From contig NZ_BOPC01000003.1 in assembly GCF_016863555.1 (NCBI RefSeq), forward strand, positions 1 to 64,000: a stretch of 64,000 nt of DNA. The letters run 5' to 3'. The stretch's first letter is position 1. Each line of letters begins with the position of its first letter. The notes below the pieces were generated by a model. The model worked only from the letters and a program-made list of their open reading frames with translations, was not told the origin of the DNA and did not search any database. Made by a program: the position numbers and the translations under genes. Positions 53,071 to 63,201 of this stretch are shown here, piece after piece. This DNA is from Micromonospora qiuiae (GTDB lineage Bacteria; Actinomycetota; Actinomycetes; Mycobacteriales; Micromonosporaceae).

Positions 53071-54333
53071 GTGAGTGTGGAGAAATTGGTCGTCATCGGC
53101 CAGGGTTACGTCGGCCTACCGCTGGCGATACGGGCCGCCGAAGCCGGCTTGGACGTGGTCGGCCTCGATGTCGACGCCGACCGGGTCAAGCGGCTCGCCT
53201 CGGGCGAGTCGTTCGTGGCGGACATACCCGCCGATCGGCTCGGCCGGGCGTTGGGCAGTGGTCGCTACCGCCCGAGCAGCGAGTACGCGGATGCCGAGTT
53301 CTTCGACATCTGCGTGATCACCGTGCCCACGCCGCTGCGGGACGGCACGCCGGACCTCAGCTTCGTCGAGCAGGCGGGCACCGGCATCGGGCCGTATCTG
53401 CGGCCGGGCTGCACGGTGATCCTGGAGTCGACCACCTACCCGGGCACCACGGAGGAGTTGCTGCGGCCGCTGCTGGAGTCGGCCAGCGGACTGCACAGCC
53501 CCGGCGATTTCCACCTCGGCTACAGCCCCGAGCGGATCGACCCCGGCAACCCGACCTGGCGGCTGGAGAACACCCCGAAGGTTGTCTCCGGAGTGGACGC
53601 TGCCTCCCTGGCCCGGGTCGACGGCTTCTACCGTCGGCTGGTGCAGCGGACCGTCCCGGTGGACTCCACCCGGGTGGCCGAGTTGACGAAGCTCATCGAG
53701 AACACTTTCCGCCAGGTCAACATCGCTCTGGTCAACGAGCTGACCATGCTCTCGCATCAGTTGGACATCGACGTCTGGCAGGCGATCGAGGCGGCCGAGA
53801 CGAAGCCGTTCGGTTTCATGCCGTTCCGGCCCGGCCCAGGGGTCGGCGGCCACTGCCTGCCGATCGACCCCTGCTACCTGTCCTGGCAGGTGAAGCGCCG
53901 CCTCGGCCGGCAGTTCCGGTTCATCGAACTGGCCAACGACGTCAATCACGAGATGCCCGAGCACGTGGCACAGCGGGTGATGGCGGGGCTGAACCGGTCC
54001 GGCCGGTCGGTCAGCGGTGCCCGGCTGCTGCTGCTCGGCCTGACGTACAAGCGCAACACCGCCGACATGCGCGACTCGCCCGCCGTGGAGGTGGCCCGCC
54101 GGTTGCGGGAGTTGGGCGGCGAGGTCCGCGCGGTGGAGCCGTACGCCGAGCCGCACCACCTCCCCGACGGGGTGCTGACGGTCGACCTGACCGAGCCGGA
54201 GGTACGCGCGGCAGACGCCGTGGTGGTGATCACCGACCACGATGTCTTCGACTACGACCTGGTGGGCCGGCACGCGCGCTACGTCTTCGACACCCGCAAC
54301 CGCTGCACCGGCCCCACCGTCGAACGCCTCTAG
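53071..54333 (+). CDS. Nucleotide-sugar dehydrogenase (UDP-glucose/UDP-ManNAc type)
   Basis: A 420-residue NAD-dependent four-electron dehydrogenase making a uronic acid sugar nucleotide. The N-terminal GxGxxG (IGQGYVG, residues 9-15), ESTTYPGTT, and the catalytic Cys262 in GGHCLPIDPCYL are present, and LLGLTYKRNTADMRDSP is the C-terminal UDP-binding motif. It resembles the WecC/VipA group more than Ugd by these motifs. GTG at 53071 has CGGGAG six bases upstream. Its stop overlaps that of the convergent ABC permease gene by 4 bp. Confidence 0.92.
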   Translation: MSVEKLVVIGQGYVGLPLAIRAAEAGLDVVGLDVDADRVKRLASGESFVADIPADRLGRALGSGRYRPSSEYADAEFFDICVITVPTPLRDGTPDLSFVEQAGTGIGPYLRPGCTVILESTTYPGTTEELLRPLLESASGLHSPGDFHLGYSPERIDPGNPTWRLENTPKVVSGVDAASLARVDGFYRRLVQRTVPVDSTRVAELTKLIENTFRQVNIALVNELTMLSHQLDIDVWQAIEAAETKPFGFMPFRPGPGVGGHCLPIDPCYLSWQVKRRLGRQFRFIELANDVNHEMPEHVAQRVMAGLNRSGRSVSGARLLLLGLTYKRNTADMRDSPAVEVARRLRELGGEVRAVEPYAEPHHLPDGVLTVDLTEPEVRAADAVVVITDHDVFDYDLVGRHARYVFDTRNRCTGPTVERL

Positions 54334-56798
54334 TCCGCGAGCGCCTCCACCACCGGCACGGCCAGCGCCCGTCGGGCCGGCAGCACCGACGCCGCCAGTG
54401 CCGCCAGCACCGCCACGGTGAGGATGCCGCCGAGCTGTCCCCACGGCACGACCAGGGTGAACTCGCCGCCGATGCGGGCGACCAGGGCCATCGCCCCGGC
54501 GGCGACCCCGGTACCCAGGGCCACCCCGAGCACCGCCCCGACCAGCGCGGTGAGCACCGCCTCGGCGGCCAGCATCGCTCGCATCCGTCCTCCGGTCAGT
54601 CCGACGGCCCGCAGCACCGCGTTCTCCCGGGTCCGCTCCATCACCGACAGACTCAGCGTGTTCGCCACGCCGACCAGCGCGATCACCACGGCCAGGCCGA
54701 GCAGCGCGATCACGAAGGCCAGCAGCATGTCCACGGTCCCGGTGAGCGTCCGCTTGTACGCCGCCTGGTCCAACAGGTTGACCGTCGGGTAGTCGGCCAG
54801 CACCTCCTCGATCGCGGTCCGGGCCGACGCGGCCGGCACCCCCGCGGCCGGGTCGACCTCGGCCAGGTAGCCCCGCACGTCGGGAAAGAGACGGGTGAAG
54901 TCGGCGGCGACCAGATCGACCACCTGGCCGGGTGGCCCCAACGACTGCTCCCGGCCGGCCCCGGTCACCACGGCCGCCACCTCGAACGGCTGTCCGCGCA
55001 GGGTGACGGTGTCGCCGACCGACCAGCCCCGCCGCGTCGCCAACTCCCGGTGCACCAGCACCCGGCCCGGCCCGAGCCGGTCGACCCGGCCGGCCACGCT
55101 GTCGAGCCGCTGGCCGACCAGCGCCGGGTCGCTGGCGCGGAACTCGAGATCGTCGACGATGTGCGTACGCGGCTCGTGCACCACACCCAACTCGGGCCGG
55201 GCGGCGAGCGCGTCGACCACCCCGGCGGGCAGGTCGATGCCGATCCCGGTCACCACGAAGTCCACGCCCACCTGGGCGTCCACGGCGCGCTCGATGGCGA
55301 CCTTGGTGCTGCGCGCACCGACCACGAAGGACGCGACCAGACTTATGCCGATCACCAGGGCGGTGGCGGTCGCGGCCACCCGCCGTGGATTGCGGATCGC
55401 GTTGGCCACGGCGAGCGCGGCGGTGACCCCGAGGAGCCGTCGGGCGGGGGCGCCGAACACCCGGACCAGCGCCGGCACCAGGACCGGGCCGAACAGAACG
55501 ATGCCGAGGAAGCTCAGCACCCCGCCGAGGGCGACCAGCACGAAGTGACCGGCGGAGGCCGCGCCGACCAGGGCCGCGACGCCGAGGGCGAGAATCACCG
55601 CCCCGAGGGCCAGACGTGCCCGTCCGGCGGGACGGGTGACCTGCACGGCCGCGTCGGTCAGCGCCGCCACCGGCGCCACCCGGGTGCCGTGCCAGGCCGG
55701 CACGAGGGCCGCGCCGACGGTGAGCGCGGTGCCGGCGACGAGGCAGCCCACCACCGTGCCGGCGGTGATGGTCAGGTCGCCGTGCAGCGGGACGGTCAGC
55801 CGCGCCATCAGCGCGGTCATCCCGGCCGCCAGCCCGACCCCGACCGCCACACCGAGCACCGAGGCGGCCAGGCCGACCAGCCCCGACTCCAGCAGGGTCG
55901 CCCGGAACACCTGCCCCCGGGTGGCGCCGACCAGGCGCAGCAGCGCGGTACGCCGGGAACGCTGGGCGAGCACGATCGTGAACGTGTTGGCGATGACGAA
56001 CGCGGCCACCACCACCGCCACCCCGGCGAAGGTGAGCAGCACCACGTTGAACTGGTTGAGATCGCGCACCGCGTCGGCGACGGCCTTGTCGAGGATCGCC
56101 TGCCGGGTGCGTACGGTCGGTCCCGGCCCGACAGCCGTGGCGATCCGTTCGGCGAGCACCTGGTCGGAGACCCCCGGGTCGGCGGCCACCATGATCCGGC
56201 CGAAGCCCTCGTCGCCGGAGACCGCGAGCGCGTCAGCGCCGACCAGGCCGACGAACGGCCCCCCGATGTCCCGCGCGGTGTTGGCGACATCCACCGCGCC
56301 CACCAGCGTGTACGGTCGGGCCGCGCCACTGGCACCGCCGACGCGGACCGGGGCGCCCAACTCGAAGCCCTCCTCGGCAACGGTCCGCTCGTCGAGCACC
56401 ACCTCTCCGGGACGGGCGGGCAGCCGCCCGGCCACCAGGTCGTACGACTGGAGGGCGGGGTCGGTGGGCACGGCGGCGAGGACCCCGAAGCCGAGCACCG
56501 GTCGGCCGTCCGAACCGACCACTCCGGCCGTGGCGGTCAGCTCGCCCTCGGCGGCGCGTACCCCGTCGACCGTGCGCACCCGCTCGACCAGTGACGCCGG
56601 AAGCGGTGCCCGGCTGGCGTAGACACCGACGTCGGTGTGCCGGTCGAAGGCGGCTGCCCGGTCGTACGTGCCGGCCCGCATCCCGTCAACGAAGATCAGC
56701 GTGCCGGCGATGAAGGCCACCCCGAGCACGACGGCCAGGGCGGACATCAGCATGCGCAGCGCCTCGGCGCGCACCGAACGCAGGGTCATCCGGAGCAT
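54330..56798 (-). CDS. MacB/FtsX-type ABC transporter permease
   Basis: An 822-residue permease with two FtsX modules. The N-terminal helix is followed by a large external MacB-type domain, then three helices, and the pattern repeats to the C-terminus, giving about eight to ten helices. The end has the usual short tail [20 protein letters not shown] at 56798 is 2 bp past the ATPase stop; GTG 56804 would overlap it. Partners with the upstream ATPase; probably exports a peptide or lipoprotein, or acts in envelope stress. Confidence 0.9.
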   Translation of the reverse strand: MLRMTLRSVRAEALRMLMSALAVVLGVAFIAGTLIFVDGMRAGTYDRAAAFDRHTDVGVYASRAPLPASLVERVRTVDGVRAAEGELTATAGVVGSDGRPVLGFGVLAAVPTDPALQSYDLVAGRLPARPGEVVLDERTVAEEGFELGAPVRVGGASGAARPYTLVGAVDVANTARDIGGPFVGLVGADALAVSGDEGFGRIMVAADPGVSDQVLAERIATAVGPGPTVRTRQAILDKAVADAVRDLNQFNVVLLTFAGVAVVVAAFVIANTFTIVLAQRSRRTALLRLVGATRGQVFRATLLESGLVGLAASVLGVAVGVGLAAGMTALMARLTVPLHGDLTITAGTVVGCLVAGTALTVGAALVPAWHGTRVAPVAALTDAAVQVTRPAGRARLALGAVILALGVAALVGAASAGHFVLVALGGVLSFLGIVLFGPVLVPALVRVFGAPARRLLGVTAALAVANAIRNPRRVAATATALVIGISLVASFVVGARSTKVAIERAVDAQVGVDFVVTGIGIDLPAGVVDALAARPELGVVHEPRTHIVDDLEFRASDPALVGQRLDSVAGRVDRLGPGRVLVHRELATRRGWSVGDTVTLRGQPFEVAAVVTGAGREQSLGPPGQVVDLVAADFTRLFPDVRGYLAEVDPAAGVPAASARTAIEEVLADYPTVNLLDQAAYKRTLTGTVDMLLAFVIALLGLAVVIALVGVANTLSLSVMERTRENAVLRAVGLTGGRMRAMLAAEAVLTALVGAVLGVALGTGVAAGAMALVARIGGEFTLVVPWGQLGGILTVAVLAALAASVLPARRALAVPVVEALAD

Positions 56799-56800
56799 GT

Positions 56801-57592
56801 TCACCGCCCCCGCACCGGCGTGGCGATCGGTCCGGCCGTCGCGTCCAGGTGGCCGAGCACGTCGAGGACCCGCTCGGCGGTCGGCTCGGCCAGGTCCCGG
56901 ACCAGCCGGCCGTCGGCGAGGAAGACCACCCGGTCGGCGCGGGCGGCGGCGACCGGATCGTGGGTCACCATCACCACCGTCTGCCCGAGGGTGTCGACCG
57001 CCTCGCGCAGCAGCCGGAGCAGATCCCCGCTGGCGCGGGAGTCCAGGTTGCCGGTCGGCTCGTCCGCGAAGATCACCCACGGCTTGGTGATCAGGGCCCG
57101 GGCCACGGCGACCCGCTGCTGCTGGCCGCCGGAGAGTTCGGCCGGGCGGTGCCGCAACCGGTCGCCGAGCCCGACCGCGACGACCACCTGGCGCAGCCAG
57201 GCCGGATCGGGCTGCCGGCCGGCGATGGCCAGCGGCAGCACGATGTTCTCCTCGGCGCTGAGCGTGGGCAGCAGGTTGAACCTCTGGAACACGAAGCCGA
57301 TCCGGTCGCGACGCAGCATGGTGAGCCGTCGGTCGTCCAGACGGCCCAGCTCGGCATCGCCCAGCCGAACGGTGCCGGCGGTGGGCCGGTCCAGGCCGGC
57401 CAGGCAGTGCATCAGCGTCGACTTGCCGGAGCCCGACGGGCCCATGATGGCGGTGAACCGGCCCGCGGCGAAATCGACGTCGACTCCATCGAGGGCGACG
57501 ACAGCGGCCGGGCCGCTGCCGTACTGCTTGCGCAGACCCCGGGTGGTGATGGCGATGCCGGCGGTGACGTGGGCGGGTGGTGCGTGGGACAC
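56801..57592 (-). CDS. ABC transporter ATP-binding protein (MacB/LolD family)
   Basis: A 263-residue ATPase. Walker [11 protein letters not shown]-loop FQRFNLLP, signature [15 protein letters not shown], Walker [14 protein letters not shown] and the H-loop His in VMVTHD are intact. First gene of an ATPase-permease operon located just downstream of a two-component system gene pair on the same strand, a common arrangement for antimicrobial-peptide or bacitracin-type responses. Confidence 0.95.
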   Translation of the reverse strand: MSHAPPAHVTAGIAITTRGLRKQYGSGPAAVVALDGVDVDFAAGRFTAIMGPSGSGKSTLMHCLAGLDRPTAGTVRLGDAELGRLDDRRLTMLRRDRIGFVFQRFNLLPTLSAEENIVLPLAIAGRQPDPAWLRQVVVAVGLGDRLRHRPAELSGGQQQRVAVARALITKPWVIFADEPTGNLDSRASGDLLRLLREAVDTLGQTVVMVTHDPVAAARADRVVFLADGRLVRDLAEPTAERVLDVLGHLDATAGPIATPVRGR

Positions 57593-57724
57593 GTGCTGCT
57601 CCCGTACGACAGGTGGGTTTCTCGGACCCTTCCGACGCTATGGAGACCACAGCCCGTCGAGATCAACCCACGCGCTCGACCTTCGTCCGCCTCAGGTCGT
57701 CCGCGCCGGTCGCACCCGTACGCC

Positions 57725-58408
57725 TCAGGTCGTACGCCGGACCTGGACGCCGGGCGTGACCAGGCCACTCTCGTACGCCAGCACCACCGCCTGCACCCGG
57801 TCGCGCAGGTGCAGCTTGGCCAGGATCCGGCCGACGTGCGTCTTCACCGTCGCCTCGGCGACGTGCACCCGGCCGGCGATCTCGCTGTTGGACAGGCCCT
57901 CGGCGACCAGCAGCAGGATCTCCCGTTCCCGTTCGGTGAGCTGAGCCAGCCGGGGGTCCTCTGCGGGCCCGGTGCCGAGCTGGCCGGCGAACCGGTCGAG
58001 CAGCCGCCGGGTGATCGACGGGGCCACCACCGAGTCGCCCTGGGCGACGACCCGGATCGCGGCGAGCAGTTCCTCCGGCGGGACGTTCTTGAGCAGGAAA
58101 CCGCTCGCCCCGGCGCGCAACGCGGCGAACGCGTCGGCCTCGGTGTCGAAAGTGGTCAGCATCAACACCCTCGGCGGCCCGACCGGCCGGTCGGCGCAGA
58201 GTCGCCGGGTCGCCTCCACCCCGTCCATGGTCGGCATCCGGATGTCCATCACCACCACGTCGACCTCGACCCGGTCGAGCAGCCGCAGCGCGTCCGCGCC
58301 GTCGATCGCCTCGCCGACCACCTCGAGGTCGGGCTGGGAGTCCAGCACCATCCGGAAGCCGGCGCGGACCAGTGCCTGGTCGTCCACGATCGCCACGCGC
58401 ACCGTCAT
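57725..58408 (-). CDS. NarL/LuxR-family response regulator
   Basis: A 227-residue regulator. Receiver domain with [10 protein letters not shown], phospho-acceptor Asp in [13 protein letters not shown], and Lys in [10 protein letters not shown]. LuxR-type helix-turn-helix at the C-terminus ([26 protein letters not shown], in part [14 protein letters not shown]). Its ATG overlaps the kinase stop by 4 bp. Probably controls the ABC transporter downstream. Confidence 0.95.
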   Translation of the reverse strand: MTVRVAIVDDQALVRAGFRMVLDSQPDLEVVGEAIDGADALRLLDRVEVDVVVMDIRMPTMDGVEATRRLCADRPVGPPRVLMLTTFDTEADAFAALRAGASGFLLKNVPPEELLAAIRVVAQGDSVVAPSITRRLLDRFAGQLGTGPAEDPRLAQLTEREREILLLVAEGLSNSEIAGRVHVAEATVKTHVGRILAKLHLRDRVQAVVLAYESGLVTPGVQVRRTT

Positions 58409-59643
58409 GCCGCGATCACCTCCGTCTCGGGAAGCGACGGTAACGGTAGCCGCGCGTGCACCTGCCAGCCGCCGGCCAGGCGGGGACCGGCGGTGAGGCT
58501 GCCGCCGTACACCGACACCCGTTCCCGCATGCCGACCAGGCCGTGACCGCCGGGCGGCGCCGCGGCGACCGGCCCGCCGCCCCGGCCGTCGTCGACCACC
58601 CGCAGCTCGACGGCGTCGGCGCCGTGCGTCAGGGTCACCTCCACGCCGGCGCCCACTCCGGCGTGCTTGAGCGCGTTGGTCAGCGCCTCCTGCACGAGCC
58701 GGTAGACGGTCAGTTCCAAGGCCGTGGGCAGCGGGACCGTGCTGCCGCTCATCGTGTAGCCGACCTGCAGCCCGGCGTCGCGAAAACGGTCCAGCAGGGC
58801 GGGCAGTTCGGCCACGGTGGGACGCCGGTGGGAGGGTTCGGGAGCCGGTCCCACCGGTGCCCCAGCCGGGTCGGGCGTGCGCGGCTCGCTCTCCGGCTCC
58901 GGCGGGCCCGGCTCGCGCAGCACGCCCACCAGCCGGCGCATGTCCGCCAGGGCCTGCCGGCCGGTGTCCGCCACGACTCTGACCGCGTTGCGGGCCGTCT
59001 CCGGACTCTTGTCGATCATGTAGCGGGCCCCGTCCGCCTGGACGATCATGACGGCCATGCTGTGTGCCACCACGTCGTGCAGTTCCCGGGCGATCCGGGT
59101 GCGCTCCTCGGCCACCGCCGCCCGCGCCTCGGCCTCGCGTTCCCGTTCCAGGGTCGCCGCCCGCTCCTCCAGGCTGAGCACGTACAGCCGGCGGGTGCGC
59201 ACGTTCAACGCCGCCAGCCAGACCGCCCCGGTGACCAGACCGTAGTAGATGGCGGTGTGGTACCAGGGGCCCTGCGCAGGGCTCTGCAGCGCGGCGAGCA
59301 CCACCCCGATCGCGGCGAGAATCCCGGCGAGCACCCCGGCGAGCAGTCGGTCGGCGTACTTGACCACGCCGTAGAGGGCGATCAGCACCGCCACGTCGTA
59401 CGCCAACGGCCCCCACCCGAGGAGGACCTGGACGAACGCGAGCACCCCCACGACGGCCGTCACCGCCACCGGCCGGGACCGGCGGAACAGCAGGGCCAGC
59501 GCCATCGCCACACCCATGGCGCTGGACCACCAGCCGCCCGGCGCGGCAACCGCCGACGCCAGGCCGAACAGCACCACCATGCCGCTGACGGCGACGTCGA
59601 ACACGACGCTGTGCAGCGGCCGCCGCGAAAGTCTCCCTCTCAT
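58405..59643 (-). CDS. Sensor histidine kinase, HisKA_3 type
   Basis: A 412-residue kinase. About five membrane helices (15-165) lie N-terminal, then a coiled linker and the H-box RIARELHDVVAHSMAVM with the phospho-accepting His. The HATPase domain has DDGRGG and GHGLVGMRERV. A Pro-rich loop (about 265-290) is inserted before the ATPase domain. ATG at 59643 or GTG 59649. The 57-nt repeat copy B lies just upstream, and a TAGCCT -10-like sequence ends 8 bases before the ATG. Confidence 0.92.
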   Translation of the reverse strand: MRGRLSRRPLHSVVFDVAVSGMVVLFGLASAVAAPGGWWSSAMGVAMALALLFRRSRPVAVTAVVGVLAFVQVLLGWGPLAYDVAVLIALYGVVKYADRLLAGVLAGILAAIGVVLAALQSPAQGPWYHTAIYYGLVTGAVWLAALNVRTRRLYVLSLEERAATLEREREAEARAAVAEERTRIARELHDVVAHSMAVMIVQADGARYMIDKSPETARNAVRVVADTGRQALADMRRLVGVLREPGPPEPESEPRTPDPAGAPVGPAPEPSHRRPTVAELPALLDRFRDAGLQVGYTMSGSTVPLPTALELTVYRLVQEALTNALKHAGVGAGVEVTLTHGADAVELRVVDDGRGGGPVAAAPPGGHGLVGMRERVSVYGGSLTAGPRLAGGWQVHARLPLPSLPETEVIAA

Positions 59644-59657
59644 CGCCACCCAGGCTA

Positions 59658-59714
59658 GGTGTAAGGAGGGGTCCCCTGTTAACGCCTGTTGTATAGCAAG
59701 GGCCCCTTATTAAC
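59658..59714 (-). repeat. 57-nt dispersed repeat, copy B
   Basis: Reverse complement of this segment matches 16457-16513 over its full length, including the two GTTAA half-units. It lies between the asparagine synthase stop and the histidine kinase start, within the kinase leader. Confidence 0.85.
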
Positions 59715-59755
59715 ACAGCGGGCTGGACGATGACATGCAACGAGTACCACGTTGA

Positions 59756-61375
59756 TCAACGCGGCGGGGCGGGGAACGGGGCCTCGTCGCCCCGCGTGCG
59801 GCGCGGCGAGATCAGCCGACGCACCATCGGGACGGCGTTCCACCGGGCCGCGCCCACCAGGTCACGGGCATGCTCCAGCACCGTGTAGTCCCCCCGGGCC
59901 CGGCCGGCGGCGATCGCGGCATCCAGGTCGTTGTCGCAGCGCATCAGCACGCTGTCGAAGTCGCGGCGCACCGGCTCCAGCAGGTGGTAGCCGAACGAAC
60001 GGTGCATCCGGGCGAAGAACGGCTTGTACAGCCGGGCCCGCTCGTGCAGCCCCGAGGAGTACGACATCGGATTCTTCGCCCGACGCCGGACGTAGTCGGG
60101 CAGCAGGTCGGCGAAGGCGCGGCGGACGATCCACTTCTCCTGGCCGTCGCGCATCTTCAGCTCGATCGGCAGCCGCATCGCCAGCTCGACCAGGGCCAGG
60201 TCCAGGAAGGGCACCCGAGTCTCCACACCGAAGGCCATGCTGGTCCGGTCGACCCGCTGCAACTCCGTACGGCAGAGGTTTCGGATCTTGTGCAGGAACA
60301 GCCGGCGGGACGCCTCGGGCCCGACCTCGTGGTACATCGGGTAGCCGCCGAACAGCTCGTCCGAGCCGTCGCCGGTGAGCGCGACCTTGACACCGAGCTC
60401 CCCCAGCCGGCGAAAGATCGGCACCGACACCACCGCGTTGATGATGTCGCCGTACTCGGTCAGCTCGGAGATCCGGATCGCCTCCCGGACGTCGGCCAGC
60501 CGGATGTCGCGCGGTCGCAGCTCGATCACCTCGTGCGGCACGCCGAGTTCCCGCGTCAGCCGCCGGGCGTACGCCACGTCGGGGCTTTCCGCCACCCCGA
60601 CCGTGACCGCGACGCAGTCCGGGTGCAGCTGGGCCGCGTGCAGCAGCGCCAGCGAGCTGTCCAGCCCGCCGGAGAGCACCACGCCCACGGTGAGGTCGGT
60701 GTCCAGCCGCACCCGGATGCTGTCGGTGAGGGTGGTACGGACGAGCAGGGCGGCCTCGTCCGGATCCTCCACCATCGGCGCCGACGCGCCAAGGGAGAGC
60801 AGGTCCACGTACGGGCGCAACTGGACCTGCCCGTCCTCGTCGGCCCAGCCGTGATGTCCTGGAGGCACCTCGACCACCGGCGCTCTGACCCCGACCAACG
60901 CCTTGACCTCGCTGGCCAGATGCAGGCATCCCGGGGTTCGCGACCAGTACAGCGGCTTGACCCCGAGCGGATCCCGCACCAGGTACACCCGGCGGGTGGC
61001 CCGTTCCACGATGGCGAAGGCGTACTCGCCACGCAGCCGGTTCACCATCCGCTCGCCCCACTCGGCGAATGCGGCGAGCACCACCTCGGTGTCACTGGCG
61101 CTGCGGAAGCGGTGGCCCAGGTCGCTCAGCTCCGCGCGCAACTCGTGATGGTTGAAAACCTCGCCGTTGTAGCAGAGCAGCCAGCGTTCGTCGGCCGAGA
61201 GCCAGGGCTGTACCGCCCGTTCCCGGTCCACCACCGGCAGCCGCCGGGTGCCGGCGAGCAGGCCCGTCTCGCACCGCGTCTCGGTGACCTCGCCGCGCGG
61301 GGCGAGCGTGCCGAGCATCCGCCGGAAGATCGCCGGGTCGGCCTCCGGACCGAGGCTGAGCACGATCCCGCACAT
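59756..61375 (-). CDS. asnB: Glutamine-hydrolysing asparagine synthase
   Basis: A 539-residue enzyme. Nucleophile Cys2 (MCGIV), LLCYNGEVFNHHELR and GLQ-type EYAFAI segments mark the N-terminal glutaminase. The C-terminal synthetase has the pyrophosphate loop SGGLDSS and GDGSDELFGGYPMYHE. Members of this family can also amidate secondary products or cell-wall components, so the acceptor may not be free aspartate. Only 3 bp separates it from the M15-like gene upstream, indicating a tight operon and possible functional pairing. Confidence 0.93.
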   Translation of the reverse strand: MCGIVLSLGPEADPAIFRRMLGTLAPRGEVTETRCETGLLAGTRRLPVVDRERAVQPWLSADERWLLCYNGEVFNHHELRAELSDLGHRFRSASDTEVVLAAFAEWGERMVNRLRGEYAFAIVERATRRVYLVRDPLGVKPLYWSRTPGCLHLASEVKALVGVRAPVVEVPPGHHGWADEDGQVQLRPYVDLLSLGASAPMVEDPDEAALLVRTTLTDSIRVRLDTDLTVGVVLSGGLDSSLALLHAAQLHPDCVAVTVGVAESPDVAYARRLTRELGVPHEVIELRPRDIRLADVREAIRISELTEYGDIINAVVSVPIFRRLGELGVKVALTGDGSDELFGGYPMYHEVGPEASRRLFLHKIRNLCRTELQRVDRTSMAFGVETRVPFLDLALVELAMRLPIELKMRDGQEKWIVRRAFADLLPDYVRRRAKNPMSYSSGLHERARLYKPFFARMHRSFGYHLLEPVRRDFDSVLMRCDNDLDAAIAAGRARGDYTVLEHARDLVGAARWNAVPMVRRLISPRRTRGDEAPFPAPPR

Positions 61376-61378
61376 CGT

Positions 61379-62347
61379 TCAGCTCCCCATCTCGGCTTCG
61401 TACGCCCGACGCAGCCGCAGGGTCGCGGCCGGGGCGAGACAGACGTGCCAGGCCTGGCCCTCGTCGATCACGTTGAGCTCACCGGCCCGCTGCCGCTTCA
61501 GCAGCAGCTCGGCCAGGACGTCCCGGGCGCCGAAGCGGCGATACCAGGCCATTTCCACGTCCACCGCCCAACCCAGGCAGTGGCCGCTCGGCACCATCGC
61601 CGCGTACCCGAGGCGCCGCAACCGGTACTGGTGCTCGGCACTGCGGACCAAACTGGTGACCCAGAGTGGCGGCGTGCCCGCCGGTGCGGCGGCGGCGAAC
61701 TCGCGGCTGACGTCGTTGAGCAGGGCGACCACCTCCCGGCGGGCCCGACGGAAGAGCAGGCCGGCGGTGCGCGGCGTGGCGTCCGGCAGCACCCGGCGGC
61801 GCAGCGCGCGTACGCCCCGGCCGACGATCGTGCGGGGCTGCTCGGTGTAGCGGAAGCGCAGCAGTCTCCGGCGTCGCAGCCACTCCAGGTCGACCAGTTC
61901 CGGGCTGTGGTGCACGTCGGCGTCGGTGCGGAACGTGGCCGCGTCCCGCCACCACATCACGTCGATACGCGACAGCAGGTAGATGCGGACGAGCGCGGTC
62001 AGGTCGCTGGCCGAACTGCGGGCGTTGGGCCGGTACCGGGCCATCTCCAGCAGCAGGGTCTCCCGGGCGCCGACCAGCCCCTGCGCGGTGGCGTCGAGCA
62101 CCGCGGCGATCGCCGGTTCCCGCAGCCGCTGGTCGATCAGCACCTGGCGGGCCCTGGCACTGCCCGTCCCGGCGAACGCGCCCACCTCGACCAGCAGGTC
62201 GGCCACGGCGTCGCGGTAGGCGTCCAGGTCCGGTTCGACGGCGGGCGCCAGGTGAGGCGGCCGGGACGGGGCGCGGCGGCGGGCCGGTGCAGCGTGCGGG
62301 ACGACAGGGCCCGGCTGGGACCTCGGGCTTCGACTGGGCACACGCAT
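61379..62347 (-). CDS. DUF5715-type protein with M15 peptidase-like motif
   Basis: A 322-residue soluble protein. An Arg/Pro-rich N-terminus (1-40) precedes a helical region. The C-terminal part has SGHCLGWAVDVEMAW and VIDEGQAWHVCL, matching the S-x-H-x-x-G-x-A-x-D and E-x-x-W-H metal-binding pattern of M15/VanY-type DD-peptidases. No signal peptide is seen, which would be odd for a wall peptidase. I recall the name DUF5715 for this type, unchecked. ATG at 62347. It is 3 bp before asnB in the same operon. Confidence 0.72.
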   Translation of the reverse strand: MRVPSRSPRSQPGPVVPHAAPARRRAPSRPPHLAPAVEPDLDAYRDAVADLLVEVGAFAGTGSARARQVLIDQRLREPAIAAVLDATAQGLVGARETLLLEMARYRPNARSSASDLTALVRIYLLSRIDVMWWRDAATFRTDADVHHSPELVDLEWLRRRRLLRFRYTEQPRTIVGRGVRALRRRVLPDATPRTAGLLFRRARREVVALLNDVSREFAAAAPAGTPPLWVTSLVRSAEHQYRLRRLGYAAMVPSGHCLGWAVDVEMAWYRRFGARDVLAELLLKRQRAGELNVIDEGQAWHVCLAPAATLRLRRAYEAEMGS

Positions 62348-62476
62348 GGTCGGGTCCTCTCTCCCGTCGCGACATCACGGCGTACGTCACCCTCTGTGAC
62401 ACCGTAATCACGCGGACCGGGAGAAGTCCGAACAATCTTCCTGTCTTCCCCGCAAGAGGTCAGAACGGCGCTCCCC

Positions 62477-62553
62477 GGCCCCCGGCCCCCGGCCCCCGGC
62501 CCCCGGCCCCCGGCCCCCGGCCCCCGGCCCCCGGCCCCCGGCCCCCGGCCCCC
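62477..62553. repeat. Heptanucleotide tandem repeat (GGCCCCC)11
   Basis: Eleven exact copies of GGCCCCC fill 77 bp and end directly at the 74-nt element copy B. The complementary strand is GGGGGCC repeated and could form G-quadruplexes. It lies about 130 bp upstream of the DUF5715-type gene start. Confidence 0.95.
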
Positions 62554-62627
62554 GGCGATCTTGCACTTTCGGTCGCCTGTATGCCCTACTTCAGGGCTTT
62601 TACGGCGACGAAAAGTGCAAGATCGCC
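62554..62627. repeat. 74-nt dispersed hairpin element, copy B
   Basis: Terminal inverted repeats of 24 nt (GGCGATCTTGCACTTT... and its near-complement) flank a 26-nt centre. Aligns in inverse orientation with 26874-26947. It may fold into a long hairpin when transcribed. Confidence 0.85.
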
Positions 62628-62689
62628 GGGGTGGTGGGCAGGGTGGGACGTGGTGGGGCGGGTGCGCCCCCACCGGGGTGTCGGGGTCC

Positions 62690-63149
62690 TAGCCGGGGTC
62701 CACTGTTGTTCCGGATCCGGATCTTGCCCTCGGTGCGGACCTTGGTGATGGCGAGGCTGCTCCGGGCGACCTGGCCGGTGCTGTAGTTCGTCACCGAGGC
62801 GCTGCTCGTGCTCGCCCCGTGCGGCCAGACCGTCAGGAAGCCATTGCTGCTCGCACCCGGCCGTCGGCGGGCAGCTTCACGCTCATTCCCATCGACGTCG
62901 TACCGACCTGGTAGTCCAGGGTGTCACGGCGCTGGCCTGGTTCGCCGGCGCGACGGTCACGTGACTCATCGTGGTCGCACCCGTCACCGCCAGGTCGATC
63001 ATCGCCGCCGTCGCGCCGGCCGGGGCGATCCCCCCGGTCAGCGTGACGGTACGGGTGCCGCCGCTGGCGCCGATCGGCCCGGTGCTGGTGCCGATGCCGC
63101 TACGGGTGTCGATGAGCCAATCGGCCACATCGTAATGCGAGCATGTCAA
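62690..63149 (-). pseudogene. Frameshifted remnant of a secreted repeat-domain protein
   Basis: On the minus strand, one frame reads DTRSGIGTSTGPIGASGGT and PAGATAAMIDLAVTGATT, and after a frame change NGFLTVWPHGAS and SVTNYSTGQVARSSLAITKV continue in another frame. Together these match the pattern of the LVDTRxGxGT...GFLTVYPxG...NYxxGQ domain common at the C-terminus of actinobacterial secreted proteins. At least one frameshift and the absence of a signal peptide or full gene point to a decayed fragment. Confidence 0.7.
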
Positions 63150-63201
63150 ATCCCTCCCTCAGATTTTTGCGCGGCTGGTGATCCCGAATGTCGAGGCCGG
63201 A

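Noticed and set aside
59870..62407. 845-codon plus-strand frame opposite asparagine synthase
   Set aside because: His/Gln/Arg-rich shadow of the real gene.
62477..62553. CRISPR-like periodicity
   Set aside because: Units are 7 bp without spacers, so it is a simple tandem repeat.
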